A stretch of DNA of 64,000 bases. It comes from Paenibacillus xylanexedens (GTDB lineage Bacteria > Bacillota > Bacilli > Paenibacillales > Paenibacillaceae). Position numbers and translations under genes: made by a program. The notes beneath the pieces were generated by a model that saw only the letters and a list, made by a program, of their open reading frames with translations, ran no database searches and had not been told where the DNA came from. The stretch covers positions 930,001-994,000 of the forward strand of contig NZ_VEBF01000002.1 of NCBI RefSeq assembly GCF_007676705.1, read 5' to 3'. Position 1 is the stretch's first letter. Each line of letters begins with the position of its first letter. Shown here one piece after another: positions 17,070 to 26,719 of this stretch.

Positions 17070-18312
17070 ATGCCCCGCCAAGACAGACGTGTCATCATGC
17101 TGGCCGACTGCCAGTCATTCTATGCCAGTGTGGAGAAGTCTGCACACCCCGAATACAAGGATCGCCCCCTCGTTGTCGCGGGAGATCCGGCGCGCCGTTC
17201 GGGTATTATTCTTGCGGCCTGTCCACTCGCCAAGTCCTATGGAATCACAACAGCAGAACGACTGGGTGAAGCGCTCGCCAAATGTCCGGATGTTGTGGTC
17301 GTTCGCCCCCGGATGGCCGAGTACATTCGGGTGTCCCTTCATATTACGCGTATCCTTCAGTCTTACACGGATTTGGTAGAACCCTATAGTATTGATGAGC
17401 AGTTCCTCGATGTCACCGGAAGCCTGGATCTGTTTGGCAGTCCCGAGACGATTGCCCGAAGCATTCAATCCAGAGTGATGGATGAGACGGGTGTGTACAT
17501 TCGAATCAATCAGTGATACCAAGGTCGTCAGCAAGATGGCCTGTGATCTGTATGCCAAAAAAGTCCCTGATGGCATCTGCACGCTGCCCCGCAAAGATCT
17601 GCCGTCCACCATCTGGAAAAAGCCTGTGCGAGACATGTTCATGGTTGGTTCCCGCATGGCGCAGCATCTCTACAAGATGGGCATTCATACCATTGGTGAT
17701 CTGGCCCAGACTCCGCTGTCTCGGCTGAGAGAACGTTGGGGTGTGAATGGCGAGGTACTGTGGCGTATTGCCCGCGGTATCGATGATTCTCCGGTCAAAC
17801 CCGGGACATATGCTCATCAGCAGCAGGGTATTGGACATCAGATGACCCTCCCCCGGGACTATGACTCCTGGGAAGATATCAAAGTGGTACTGCTTGAGCT
17901 AGCGGAGCTCGTCAGTCGACGTTCCCGGGACAAATCGCTCATGGGCCATGTCGTCTCGGTTGGATGTCGCGGACAGGATTATGATCGGCCTACCGGTTTT
18001 TCCCGCCAGATGAAGGTGAATGAACCCACCAACATTACGGATGAAGTATATGATGCGGCAGCAGCTCTGTTCCTGCGCCATTGGGACGGATTACCCATCC
18101 GCCGCATCAGCGTGTCACTGACCGGACTAGTGCCTGATTCCGAAGTGCAGCTGTCCTGGTTCGATGACCGCGAACGCAAAAGAGAACTGGAACGTGCCAC
18201 GGATGATATCAAGCGCAGGTACGGAGATACCGCCATCATGCGGGCATCCTCCCTCTGCTCGTCCGCGCAGGCACAGGAACGTTCTCATAAAATTGGAGGT
18301 CATTATAAATGA
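17070..18312 (+). pseudogene. uvrX: Y-family DNA polymerase (UvrX/YqjW type), frameshifted
   Basis: Two frames together make a complete ~413-residue error-prone lesion-bypass polymerase. Frame 1 (17070-17516) has the metal site MLADCQSFYASVEK and the second acidic motif YSIDEQFLDVT, then ends ...VYIRINQ. Frame 2 resumes with ISDTKVVSKMACDLYAKK and continues through the thumb (DMFMVGSRMAQHLYKMGIHTIGDLAQ) and little-finger domain to 18312. Restoring GG between 17507 and 17508 would read R-I-G-I-S-D-T-K, the expected family sequence, so a 2-nt deletion is the simplest explanation. Start ATG follows AAGGAG by 9 nt, behind a LexA box. As written the product stops after 148 residues. A sequencing error is possible. 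Confidence 0.85.
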
Positions 18313-18650
18313 GTAAAAAATTGCAGCAAAACGGTATCTTCGAGTCCTCACGCATGATGCTTCCTGAACATCGGGAAGCCTATATTCTTCATCAGGAACA
18401 ACTCGCTCCTCGTACCCGCCCATCCCTGGATGCCCAGGCCGCAGAAGAAATGTCCCGTCTGCTCAGCAACTCAATGATGCTTGGAGATATCGTTACCATT
18501 TCGTTGTTTCACGAACATGACGATATCCGTTACACCGGGCAGGTGCTTCGGCTGGACCGTCCTGCCCGTACCCTCCGATTGCTGATGGAAGGTGGGTCCC
18601 GGGATATTCAGATGAATCTCATTACGGATGTGGCGCTTGCCAATGAATGA
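18309..18650 (+). CDS. YolD-like family protein
   Basis: 113 residues, overlapping the polymerase frame by ATGA, with TTGGAGG 9 nt before its ATG. N-terminal segment FESSRMMLPEHREA and C-terminal GDIVTISLFHEHDDIRYTGQVLRLD match the YolD-like family, regularly found beside UvrX-type polymerases in Bacillales and thought to work with them. It remains intact although the polymerase is frameshifted; translational coupling would be lost if ribosomes stop at 17516. Confidence 0.85.
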   Translation: MSKKLQQNGIFESSRMMLPEHREAYILHQEQLAPRTRPSLDAQAAEEMSRLLSNSMMLGDIVTISLFHEHDDIRYTGQVLRLDRPARTLRLLMEGGSRDIQMNLITDVALANE

Positions 18651-18752
18651 AGGGGTATATCCCACCCCGATGTTGTGGATATTCCATGATAGATGCAGCA
18701 TTGCCGTTGCCATGCAGGACTGTCTTCCTACACTTCCTGGTGAATACCAAAA

Positions 18753-18829
18753 GTAGCCGACGAGACATATCCAGACCATTCACTTCGTTCTAAAGAAGCA
18801 AAATATCAGATACGTGATTCATCGGCTAC
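18753..18829. repeat. inverted repeat between convergent genes
   Basis: GTAGCCGACGA (18753-18763) is matched at 10 of 11 positions by the inverse of TCATCGGCTAC (18819-18829), with a ~55-nt loop. It lies between the yolD-like gene and the end of glsA; it could be a loose terminator, but neither side has a clear T-run. Confidence 0.4.
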
Positions 18830-18864
18830 ATATAAGGGTATAACTTCTTTTTTCAGTAAATTTC

Positions 18865-19806
18865 TTAGAAAAAGCTCCAGTCGAATTCCTTGGACAGACG
18901 CTCCAGCAGATGCACGCCGGCAATACTGTTGCCTTTGCGATTCAGAGCCGGGCCGACAAGACCTATGCCGAATTGTCCCGGTACAAGGGTCAGAATCCCA
19001 CCGGATACGCCACTTTTGGCGGGCAAGCCGACCTCGATGGCAAATTCGCCTGATGCATTATACATACCACAGGTGGTCATAAAGGTTTTGGCAATCTGAA
19101 CATAGCGACGAGGGATGAGTTCTTCTCCCGTAATTGGATCTGTTCCATTGTAGGCCAGAACGAGTGACATTCGAGACAGATCTGCACACGTCACTTCAAT
19201 GGAGCAATGACGGAAATACACGGCAAGCACGTCTTCAACGTCATCCTTAATGACTCCGTTGTGCTTCAAAAAGTAGCCAAGTGAACGATTCATATGACCA
19301 CTCTCCGATTCGGACTGAAACACCTCTTCGTTATAGCCCAGGCGATCATTGTGTGCCAGCTTGCGGAAAAATTCCAGAATGCGCCGTGATTTCTCTTCCT
19401 TACAGTCTCCTCCAACAAGCGAGGACACCGTAATTGCACCTGCATTAATCAATGGATTAAATGGAATACCGGGTTCGACTAGTTCAAGCTTAACCATTGA
19501 ATCGTAATCGTCGCCTGTAGGCTCTTTTCCTACATTAAAGAAGACTGCTTCTTCTCCATGATCCATTAAGGCCAGAATAAGGGTAAATACTTTGGAGATA
19601 CTTTGCATCGTAAATGGAACACCGCAATCCCCTGCCGACACATGATTACCTTCGGCGTCCATGATATGTATACCGAGCTCATCCTGTGAGGCTTTGACAA
19701 GCTCTGGAATATAAGAAGCCACTTTACCCTGCCCGGTGTGCAAACGACTGGTCTCCAGCCACTCCGGCAGTAATGCATTCAGACGTTCCATGGTTGAATT
19801 GCTCAT
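18865..19806 (-). CDS. glsA: glutaminase A (serine-dependent)
   Basis: 313 residues, full length for the family. Hydrolyses L-glutamine to glutamate and ammonia with a beta-lactamase-like fold. Catalytic S-x-x-K is Ser69-Lys72 (QSISKVF), followed by ELVEPGIPFNPLINAGAITV, GYNEEVFQSE, and KSGVSGGILTLVPGQFGIG. The start ATG is preceded by GGAGGAGATGAC (site ~8 nt upstream). Single gene on the minus strand. Confidence 0.95.
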   Translation of the reverse strand: MSNSTMERLNALLPEWLETSRLHTGQGKVASYIPELVKASQDELGIHIMDAEGNHVSAGDCGVPFTMQSISKVFTLILALMDHGEEAVFFNVGKEPTGDDYDSMVKLELVEPGIPFNPLINAGAITVSSLVGGDCKEEKSRRILEFFRKLAHNDRLGYNEEVFQSESESGHMNRSLGYFLKHNGVIKDDVEDVLAVYFRHCSIEVTCADLSRMSLVLAYNGTDPITGEELIPRRYVQIAKTFMTTCGMYNASGEFAIEVGLPAKSGVSGGILTLVPGQFGIGLVGPALNRKGNSIAGVHLLERLSKEFDWSFF

Positions 19807-19834
19807 ATGTCATCTCCTCCACATCTCTATATAA

Positions 19835-19887
19835 GCATCTTGCATGAGATGCGTATGATGAACTCCATCCGCATCATTGCAAGATGC
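19835..19887. repeat. strong hairpin between glsA and the GNAT gene
   Basis: GCATCTTGCA (19835-19844) pairs perfectly with TGCAAGATGC (19878-19887); an inner GATGCG/CGCATC pair extends it. No T-run follows on either strand, so it is a terminator only in a loose sense; an mRNA-stabilising or processing role is possible. Confidence 0.5.
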
Positions 19888-19920
19888 CTCATACATCTGA
19901 TTATCCTCAGATTGCTTCCT

Positions 19921-20403
19921 TTACCGCTTCATTTGAAGATTTAACTCCAAGATCTCACCAGGAAGACCTTCGTAATCGCCAGTCCAGGTGGACACAAAGT
20001 TCTGTCTGGTTAAGATCTGACGGGAAGCGACGTTAGACGGATCAATAACTGCATAGAGTGATCCAATCCCTGCGGCTTGTGCCTGTATAATCAGCCGTGA
20101 CGCTATAGATGTACCCTGTCCTTTGCCCCAATGTTCAGGCAAGATCATGTATCCTATTTCAGCACGGGTCGGGTCTGCCTCATCCGGAATCAATTTGGCA
20201 TACGCCACACCGGCACCATCTTCACTAAATACCCGGTAATGCCCACAAGTGGAACGCTCATTAAAATCAAGCATCGATTCGAATTGTGTTCTCGCCTCTT
20301 GCTCCGGTAGTGCACGTTCTGTAATCTGTTTCATTACTTCCATATTGGAAACCAATGCATAATAGTCATCAAAATCAGGTTGTGTGTATTTAATGAAGTT
20401 CAT
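19921..20403 (-). CDS. GNAT-family N-acetyltransferase
   Basis: 160 residues. The acetyl-CoA binding signature is present (IGYMILPEHWGKGQGTSIASRLI, with G-K-G-Q-G-T in place of the R/QxxGxG/A loop), followed by the C-terminal strand region (YAVIDPSNVASRQILTRQNF). ATG at 20403 has AGAGGAGG 6 nt upstream; the longer frame to 20454 lacks this. The substrate is not predictable. Confidence 0.85.
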   Translation of the reverse strand: MNFIKYTQPDFDDYYALVSNMEVMKQITERALPEQEARTQFESMLDFNERSTCGHYRVFSEDGAGVAYAKLIPDEADPTRAEIGYMILPEHWGKGQGTSIASRLIIQAQAAGIGSLYAVIDPSNVASRQILTRQNFVSTWTGDYEGLPGEILELNLQMKR

Positions 20404-20653
20404 GATATGCCTCCTCTGGGGTACATAACTTGGTCTTAATCTTCTTGGATTCACCTAGAGTATAACAGAAGCGAATGATGGAATGCACACAAGGCACCTC
20501 ACTCGCTGGGCAGCCGGATAGTCCAACAGGCAAACAGGCTGGCAATCTGGCAACAGTAGATACCAAAAAGCGGCCTCATCTGGAGACCGCTCTGTTTATT
20601 TTACTTTTTACAATGAAGAAATATACTCATTCCGTACTTACAGCACATGTTGC

Positions 20654-21940
20654 TTAGCTTGCCCGTGATGAAGGGTTAAGGTTCATCTGTTTTTCACGTT
20701 GACGTGCACGACGACCTTGACCCGGAGGTGTAATGATCAGTGCGAGCAACAGCGAGACAGCGCAGAGTACAGCAATCACGATAAAGGTTAGATGGAATCC
20801 GCCCAGCAGGGCGCTGATGAATGATCCTGCCAAAGCACCAAATCCAAATCCCTGATAGATCACGCCATAGTTTTTGCTCTGATTCTTCAGTCCGAAGTAA
20901 TCGGCCACAATCGCCGGGAATACCGTAATGTTACCACCGAAGCAGAATGCAACGGCCGCCACACAGGCGAAGAAAATCCCGAAGGTCAGTGGAACCAGAC
21001 TAAGTGTCATGACAGCTACGGCTGTAACCAGCAATGCACCAGCGATGACCTTCATTCGTCCTACTTTATCCGACAGCGCACCAAGAATAATACGTCCTGC
21101 CGTGTTAAAGATCGCAACCATAGCTACTGCATTCGCAGCTGTAGCTACATCCAGTCCAGCGAGCTGTACACCGATATCTTTGACAATACCGATCAGATAC
21201 AGTCCGCTCATACACGCCGTGAAGAAAATAACGAACAGCATGTACGCTTCTTTCGTACGCAGCATCTCTTTCACCGTATAGTCATGACGTGCCACGACTT
21301 GTTTCGTTCCTTCCTTGCTTGCCGGAGCCTGTTCACGAACAACCGCTTCACGAATCAGGAATGATCCGGCAACGACCAGAACCAGAACGATAATACCCCA
21401 ATACATAAATGCCTGAGCAGGACCAACGGCACCAATCAATGCCGAGTTCACATATTTGAACAATAGACTACCGGTACCGAAAGCTCCGACCGAGATCCCC
21501 GAGATCAGACCTTTACGTTCCGGGAACCATTTGATCAGATTAGACAGCGACGTAATATACGCCGTACCATCTGCAAAACCAACGACAAATCCAGCCAAAA
21601 TGTACAGCAGTGTTAGCGAAGTAACTTGGGAACTCAGAATCAGACCCAGTCCAAGCACGACCCCGGCTACACGGATCAGACGCTGAAGACCCCAACGTTC
21701 CTGCAACCGTCCTGCAAACAATGTGGCAAACGCCAATGCAAAACTCGTAATTGAAAATGTTATCGCGACCGAGCTGACGTCCCATCCGAAACGATCAGAC
21801 AGCGGTTGATTAAATAAACTCCAAGTATAGATGGTTCCAAGACCCATTTGTACAATGATAGTCCCCAAAACAATAAGCCAGCGGTTCATTTTTGTAGGTG
21901 CAAATGTTGATGTAGGTGCTGATGAAATTGCTGCTTTCAT
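20654..21940 (-). CDS. OFA-family MFS transporter (YhjX-like)
   Basis: 428 residues, 12 membrane helices, of the oxalate/formate antiporter family (RWLIVLGTIIVQMGLGTIYTWSLFNQPLSDRFGW near the N-terminus; FGGNITVFPAIVADYFGLKNQSKNYGVIYQGFGFG in the second half). The start ATG has GGGGAG 6 nt upstream. It follows a LytS/LytTR pair on the same strand, and three LytTR-type direct repeats precede it. That arrangement matches E. coli YpdA/YpdB controlling YhjX, a pyruvate-responsive system, so a short carboxylate (pyruvate, lactate) is a reasonable guess. Confidence 0.85.
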   Translation of the reverse strand: MKAAISSAPTSTFAPTKMNRWLIVLGTIIVQMGLGTIYTWSLFNQPLSDRFGWDVSSVAITFSITSFALAFATLFAGRLQERWGLQRLIRVAGVVLGLGLILSSQVTSLTLLYILAGFVVGFADGTAYITSLSNLIKWFPERKGLISGISVGAFGTGSLLFKYVNSALIGAVGPAQAFMYWGIIVLVLVVAGSFLIREAVVREQAPASKEGTKQVVARHDYTVKEMLRTKEAYMLFVIFFTACMSGLYLIGIVKDIGVQLAGLDVATAANAVAMVAIFNTAGRIILGALSDKVGRMKVIAGALLVTAVAVMTLSLVPLTFGIFFACVAAVAFCFGGNITVFPAIVADYFGLKNQSKNYGVIYQGFGFGALAGSFISALLGGFHLTFIVIAVLCAVSLLLALIITPPGQGRRARQREKQMNLNPSSRAS

Positions 21941-21990
21941 CGTGATCTCCCCTTTGCCGATGTCATATACATGAATGCGTTCACAAGCTA

Positions 21991-22080
21991 ATCATACATG
22001 AAAGGGGATTCATTACACCGATTTGAGCATGAGTTGCATCAGATGCGGAATGAAATGCTTCTAGATGCGCATGAGTTGCC
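21991..22080 (-). promoter_or_regulatory. three LytTR-type direct repeats and promoter of the OFA transporter gene
   Basis: On the minus strand: GGCAACTCAT (22080..22071), AGCATTTCAT (22059..22050) and TGCAACTCAT (22038..22029), each start exactly 21 bp from the next (N11 spacers), i.e. two helix turns. The first repeat lies inside the last codons of the regulator gene. A TATGAT -10 (21996..21991) follows, with only a poor -35 (GGTGTA), as expected for an activator-dependent promoter. The pattern resembles the YpdB site GGCATTTCAT-N11-GGCATTTCAT known from E. coli. Confidence 0.75.
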
Positions 22081-22858
22081 TGAATTCTTTGACCTTCCCG
22101 CGACTCACGGGCACTTCAGCTTCCAAATCGCGCAGACGAAGCAGATACGTATTGTTGAACCAGGGTACAATTTCACGGATTTGCGACAGATTTACGACGT
22201 ACGAACGGTGGCAGCGAAAGAACGTGTCCTGTGGCAGACGGCTGTGAAAATCCGATATGCTCACTGGCATGGTGAACTCACCATTTTTGGTATATACCTT
22301 CGTCACCTTCTCTTGCGCTTCCGCATAGTAGATGTCTGCCGTATCCGTAACAATAATATTGTCATTCCGCAGCAGATTAATTCTTCTGTCCGTATGGGAA
22401 TTCGTATCTCGTAACAATTCCCCATGCGCAGCAGGTCCGTCCGCCGTGGTAGGAGCTGGTCCATCCTCAACATGTTGCTCCACCGGCGTATGATCACGCT
22501 TGAAAGCCATCTCCAGCTTATGGAGCATCGCAGCGATTCGTTTCTCGTCATAAGGCTTCAGAATATAATCAAACGCCTCCAACTCAAAGGCTTCTGCTGC
22601 ATGTTCCTTATACGCCGTAGTAAATACAATATAAGGTTTAGTTGCAAACTTCCCGATATGATGGGCCAGCATCATGCCATCCAGTGAGGGAATATTGATA
22701 TCCAGGAAAATCACGTCAACTTCTTGTTCCTGCAAAAACTTCAGTACATCCAGTCCGTCTTCAAGGCGATCCACCACCTCAATCTGACTATGTTCCTGGA
22801 TTAAGTAATTCAATTCCTCACTTGCCAGAATCTCGTCTTCCACAATAAGAGCTCTCAT
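22061..22858 (-). CDS. LytTR-family response regulator (YpdB/LytR-like)
   Basis: 265 residues. Receiver domain 1-~120 with the phospho-acceptor Asp53 (VIFLDINIPSLDG) and Lys of LKPYDEKR. A polar linker (~125-160) leads to a LytTR DNA-binding domain (~165-262: YYAEAQEKVTKVYTKNGEFTM, FFRCHRSYVVNLSQI, VPVSRGKVKEFRQLM). It overlaps its own likely operator at the 3' end. It is paired with the LytS-like kinase 10 nt upstream and would activate the OFA transporter gene downstream. Confidence 0.92.
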   Translation of the reverse strand: MRALIVEDEILASEELNYLIQEHSQIEVVDRLEDGLDVLKFLQEQEVDVIFLDINIPSLDGMMLAHHIGKFATKPYIVFTTAYKEHAAEAFELEAFDYILKPYDEKRIAAMLHKLEMAFKRDHTPVEQHVEDGPAPTTADGPAAHGELLRDTNSHTDRRINLLRNDNIIVTDTADIYYAEAQEKVTKVYTKNGEFTMPVSISDFHSRLPQDTFFRCHRSYVVNLSQIREIVPWFNNTYLLRLRDLEAEVPVSRGKVKEFRQLMRI

Positions 22859-22868
22859 TGATCTATCA

Positions 22869-24536
22869 TCACCTTGTTACGACATCTCCTTTGGGCACAT
22901 CAAATAAAATATCGGTTCCTTGTTCCAGCCTTGTAATGGTTACACCTTGTCCGTAGATGAGCTTAACCCGGCGATGCACATTATATAGCCCGATCTGGTT
23001 ACCCGGCATGCGGTCATGGTAGACCCGTTCTATTATGTCTGCTCCAATGCCTGCTCCTGTATCACTGACACTGATTCGCACAAACTCCGGATAATCCTGT
23101 ACCCGAATTCGAACGGTCCCGGGTCCTTTTACCTTGAGAATGCCATGAATAATTGCATTTTCGACGAGCGGCTGGATAACAAGACTCGGAATATGCACCG
23201 CGACCTCATCAATCTCATAGATCACGTTAAGTCGACTGCCGAAGCGGGCTTTCTCAATCTCCACATAATTGCGGACCTGCTCCAGTTCCTTGTGAATATC
23301 GATTAACTCATCCGACAGCTCCAGATTGTAGCGCATGTACCCGGATAGATTCACAATCAGCTCCCGAGCACGATCCGGTTTGGTTCGGATGGACGAAGCA
23401 ATCGCATTCAGCGCATTAAACAAAAAATGAGGGTGAATGGTTGTCTGTAATGCACGCAGCTCTGCTTTGTTGGCAGCAGCCTTGATCTCCTCTACCCGCG
23501 ATACCTCCATCTGGGTCGAGATGATCTGCGATAGACCTACAGCCATCGTTTGCAATGGATACGTAATTTTGTACGCTTTGCGATAATAGATTTTGAGCGC
23601 ACCTGTGATGTCTCCTCGTTCTTTGAGCGGAATGATTAACAGCGAATGGATATCCGGTGTTTTTTCATCAATCACATCATTGCTGATTGTAATCTCCCCG
23701 CTGGATATCGTCTTCTTCGTCATCTCACTAATAATCTCATTGCCAATATGATATCGTTCCTCACCAAATCCTACATAAGCCAGTACATTCCGGGTATCCG
23801 TAATCGCAACCGCATCAGCCTGGATATCCTCCTGAATAATTCGGCAGATCTTGCGCAGAGAATCCTCATCAATTGAACGGAAATACGGCAAAGTCTTGTT
23901 CGCAATCTCCAATGCAAGTTTCGCCTGACGAGCCGCAATCATCTCCTTTTCCCCTTCGACACTCTGCACCAAGAGTACAATCAATCCAATGTTGACTTCA
24001 CCCAGAATCATAGGCAAGGCAATCTGCGAAACAATATCAGCACCCAATGGATCAGGATAGGAAAATAAGAGGATCAGTAACATCGTCAGCGTTTCACAGA
24101 TCATTCCGGCACCAATACCAATAATCCATCGCTTGGGCTTGGGCGTATACTTATGTATATATCCAGAGACCAGACCTGCAAGGATACTCGTGATCAGACA
24201 CGGTATAGCTGTGACTCCATCCATATCAATCAGATACCGATGCACCCCGGAGACAATACCCGTAATAATACCCACAGGCGCTCCGAACAAAATACCACCC
24301 GATAACACGGCGATAATCCGCACGTTCACCAGTGAACCTTCAACATTAATGCCCGTATACGTGCCGAAGATGGCAAAAGCACAGAATAACAAGGTAACCG
24401 CAATATACTCCTGCCACCTTAATTTTCCTTTTTGCAGAATCTGCCTAAATCTCGGCACCCTCGACAGAAAGAATAAAAATATAATCAGCAGCGCCGCCCG
24501 TTCAAATAAACCCAGCAGCATCGTAAACATTTCCAA
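22869..24536 (-). CDS. LytS-like sensor histidine kinase (5TM-LYT, GAF, HisKA-type)
   Basis: About 555 residues. Five or six N-terminal helices with the 5TMR-LYT sensor motif ([24 protein letters not shown] split across ~50-75), a GAF-like domain (~220-340), then the His_kinase block with the phosphorylated His in [15 protein letters not shown] and an HATPase domain ([17 protein letters not shown]). GGAGG (24549..24545) is 8 nt before TTG at 24536, my preferred start; the upstream ATG at 24572 has no ribosome site and an ATG at 24530 is also possible. Same arrangement as E. coli YpdA/BtsS pyruvate sensors (inference for ligand). Confidence 0.88.
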   Translation of the reverse strand: MEMFTMLLGLFERAALLIIFLFFLSRVPRFRQILQKGKLRWQEYIAVTLLFCAFAIFGTYTGINVEGSLVNVRIIAVLSGGILFGAPVGIITGIVSGVHRYLIDMDGVTAIPCLITSILAGLVSGYIHKYTPKPKRWIIGIGAGMICETLTMLLILLFSYPDPLGADIVSQIALPMILGEVNIGLIVLLVQSVEGEKEMIAARQAKLALEIANKTLPYFRSIDEDSLRKICRIIQEDIQADAVAITDTRNVLAYVGFGEERYHIGNEIISEMTKKTISSGEITISNDVIDEKTPDIHSLLIIPLKERGDITGALKIYYRKAYKITYPLQTMAVGLSQIISTQMEVSRVEEIKAAANKAELRALQTTIHPHFLFNALNAIASSIRTKPDRARELIVNLSGYMRYNLELSDELIDIHKELEQVRNYVEIEKARFGSRLNVIYEIDEVAVHIPSLVIQPLVENAIIHGILKVKGPGTVRIRVQDYPEFVRISVSDTGAGIGADIIERVYHDRMPGNQIGLYNVHRRVKLIYGQGVTITRLEQGTDILFDVPKGDVVTR

Positions 24537-24735
24537 TCGTACTTCCTCCACATCTGTCCAAAATAAAAACATGTCTCATTGTAACGCAATTTCCTCATCT
24601 CGTATGCAACAGTTTACCGCTCCCCCCGGAGGAAAGCAAAGTCCATCCTGTGAAAATGCATCAACAATACTGCACCATTCACACCATAGTTCATCCCTTA
24701 GCTTCTATGCAATCTGCGTTTCCAGAAAAACCTAT

Positions 24736-24743
24736 GTTATAAT
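24736..24743 (+). promoter_or_regulatory. extended -10 promoter of the small membrane-protein gene
   Basis: TGTTATAAT (TG at 24735-24736, TATAAT at 24738-24743) is a full extended -10 element. There is no good -35 at the expected place. It lies ~57 nt before the ATG at 24800. Confidence 0.5.
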
Positions 24744-24799
24744 GATTTGTCATGTTATTCCAATTGTTCAATGAAATTAATACAGAAAGGTGTTCATGC

Positions 24800-25060
24800 A
24801 TGCTTGCAATTCTACTCTTAGGTTCATTTCTGCTTTTTAGTCTTCTATGGTACACACTATCCTTTCTCTCCAAACGAAGTAAGAATCCCGATCGCTCATC
24901 GGCAATAGTCCTGCGAATAATCTTAAGCATCTCAATTCTGGCACTCATCGTTCAAGTCTACATACTTAAAGGAAACCCATATAACTTTATTTTAATATTA
25001 GTATTTATCGCTTCATTAATAGCCACTCGTTCTTTTAACGGTACGAACAAAGAGAGATAA
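24800..25060 (+). CDS. small membrane protein of unknown function
   Basis: 86 residues with three hydrophobic segments (LAILLLGSFLLFSLLWYTLSFL; AIVLRIILSISILALIVQVYIL; FILILVFIASLIA) separated by short basic loops. ATG at 24800 has AAAGGTG 7 nt upstream; the longer frame from 24752 lacks a ribosome site. An extended -10 promoter lies in front. I do not recognise the family, and nothing in the neighbourhood suggests its job. It runs toward the GH78-like gene, from which a terminator separates it. Confidence 0.6.
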   Translation: MLAILLLGSFLLFSLLWYTLSFLSKRSKNPDRSSAIVLRIILSISILALIVQVYILKGNPYNFILILVFIASLIATRSFNGTNKER

Positions 25061-25108
25061 ATAAAAAACAATAGGCCTTGGCTCTATCTGTAATCCTGCA
25101 ACTAATCC

Positions 25109-25139
25109 AAAAAGGCCAACCAGACGTTCCTGGTTGACC
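25109..25139 (-). terminator. terminator of the GH78/ABC operon
   Basis: On the minus strand GGTCAACCAG (25139..25130) pairs with CTGGTTGGCC (25123..25114) apart from one mismatch, with a 6-nt loop, then TTTTT (25113..25109). Confidence 0.8.
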
Positions 25140-25152
25140 TCAAGTCCAAAGT

Positions 25153-26706
25153 TTATGAGAAATTTCGCCTGATAAAATAACTTGGCGTGCAGCTCCAAGC
25201 ATGGCAATAACTGTTGACCACATTGCTGCCATAAGGAGAATACGTTTTGTCGTCCGGGTCGTAGAGCTCCCAGAAAGTGTCCGCTCCATCCTTTAACATA
25301 CCGCCCCAATACCTTCGGATCTGCTCCAATGCCTTCTCCTCTTCCCCGCACATAAGCAATGCATCAACATAATGATGAACCATGTACGGCGTGGTCATGC
25401 CAATAGCTTCTCCGTTACTCGTTAACCGATCAAGTAATTGCCGGGCCGCTGGAGCATCCATGATCTCAGCCAGAACCATCCACACTTGCGAAGCCCAGGA
25501 TACCTGTCTTTTTTCACCACTGACGAAAAAGCCCTGTTCACCATCCCACAGATATGTGAGAGCTGCTTGCTCAGCGTCTTTGATGTGTGCGTTAATCCAT
25601 TCCTCATACTCCGGCAGCCCTAGTTCTTTGGCAATCAACCTTCCCCTTTTCATACTATAGATGAGAACTGCCTGAGCACCCGCCTGTTTATTTAATTCTT
25701 CATGCCAGTCCAGAAAACAATACCACGTATCGTCATCCCGTACGATGCCCCGCTGATCGAGCCGCTTAAGCCCAACTTCAACCTGTTCTCGAGCCACCGG
25801 CCAAAGTTCTTCCAGCGTTTCCCTGTCGTTGGTAGCTTCAAAATAGTCCCATAATGTTGCAATAAAGAACAACGCATAGTCGTATAGGTAAATATCGTCC
25901 ACGTACGGTTCCGGTTGTTCGTACAAACAGGCTCCTACCTGGCCGCCTTCCAATCTCGTTCCGGCAAAGAGATACAGACAACGCTTGACGAGATCATTAC
26001 AGCCGAATGTTTCATAATTGACGAGGGCCTGAAGGCGAAGATCACCGATCCATAAACGTCGATCGCGCTTCGGTCCATCTTCGAATACCGTCTGCATGCA
26101 ATCCCGAAGTGTCTTCACGGACACGCGATCCATTTCCAACAGCTCCGTGTCGATACCTTCAGGCAATCGAGGTACTGCCCCTATGTCTGCTGAGGTCACC
26201 GTCATGCAATACACATCGTTCATTCGAATATCGTAACGGATCGACGTTTCTACCACCTCGATTGTCAGATATCGAAAGGCATACCGACGGTCCAGTGTTA
26301 GTGTGCCGGGTAACACGTCCACAGTCACGATCTCATCCTGAAGCCACGAACGGCTAAGCCAACCCGAATATCCTGCAAAATCCTCACCGACCTCACAGGG
26401 CATTTCTCCGAATGTGAGCTTCAACCTGAGAGGTGCATCTGCATTACTGCGCTCGTTAAGAAGCGACAAGGTTAGATAACCGACGAGATGCTCCCCGAAA
26501 TCCAGCGTAACACTATCTCCCTTGCACAGCACTTGATCGGACAAGTGCTCCGCTGGGCCAAGTGGCTCGATACGCCATCCCTGAAAAGCCGCCGCATCCG
26601 GAACTGCGCTCACGATATGTTCCGGATAGACCTTTTTCTGGCGAAGCTCCGGCATCAGACGCTGCGCTTTTTCCAGCCAGGCTGTGTTTATCACTTTTTC
26701 ACTCAT
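25153..26706 (-). CDS. GH78-like alpha-L-rhamnosidase family protein
   Basis: 517 residues, shorter than classical GH78 enzymes. An N-terminal beta part (~40-185) precedes an (alpha/alpha)6 barrel that starts near residue 205 with the family motif EDGPKRDRRLWIGDLRLQ, continues with EQPEPYVDDIYLYDYALFF and CFLDWHEELNKQAG, and ends TFWELYDPDD...GSNVVNSYCHAWSCTPSYF. No signal peptide, so cytoplasmic: it would act on imported rhamnosides or similar oligosaccharides. ATG at 26706 has AAGGAGG 8 nt upstream and lies 13 nt after the MalG-like permease stop, so it belongs to that transport operon. Confidence 0.85.
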   Translation of the reverse strand: MSEKVINTAWLEKAQRLMPELRQKKVYPEHIVSAVPDAAAFQGWRIEPLGPAEHLSDQVLCKGDSVTLDFGEHLVGYLTLSLLNERSNADAPLRLKLTFGEMPCEVGEDFAGYSGWLSRSWLQDEIVTVDVLPGTLTLDRRYAFRYLTIEVVETSIRYDIRMNDVYCMTVTSADIGAVPRLPEGIDTELLEMDRVSVKTLRDCMQTVFEDGPKRDRRLWIGDLRLQALVNYETFGCNDLVKRCLYLFAGTRLEGGQVGACLYEQPEPYVDDIYLYDYALFFIATLWDYFEATNDRETLEELWPVAREQVEVGLKRLDQRGIVRDDDTWYCFLDWHEELNKQAGAQAVLIYSMKRGRLIAKELGLPEYEEWINAHIKDAEQAALTYLWDGEQGFFVSGEKRQVSWASQVWMVLAEIMDAPAARQLLDRLTSNGEAIGMTTPYMVHHYVDALLMCGEEEKALEQIRRYWGGMLKDGADTFWELYDPDDKTYSPYGSNVVNSYCHAWSCTPSYFIRRNFS

Positions 26707-26719
26707 TGCAGTGTCCTCC

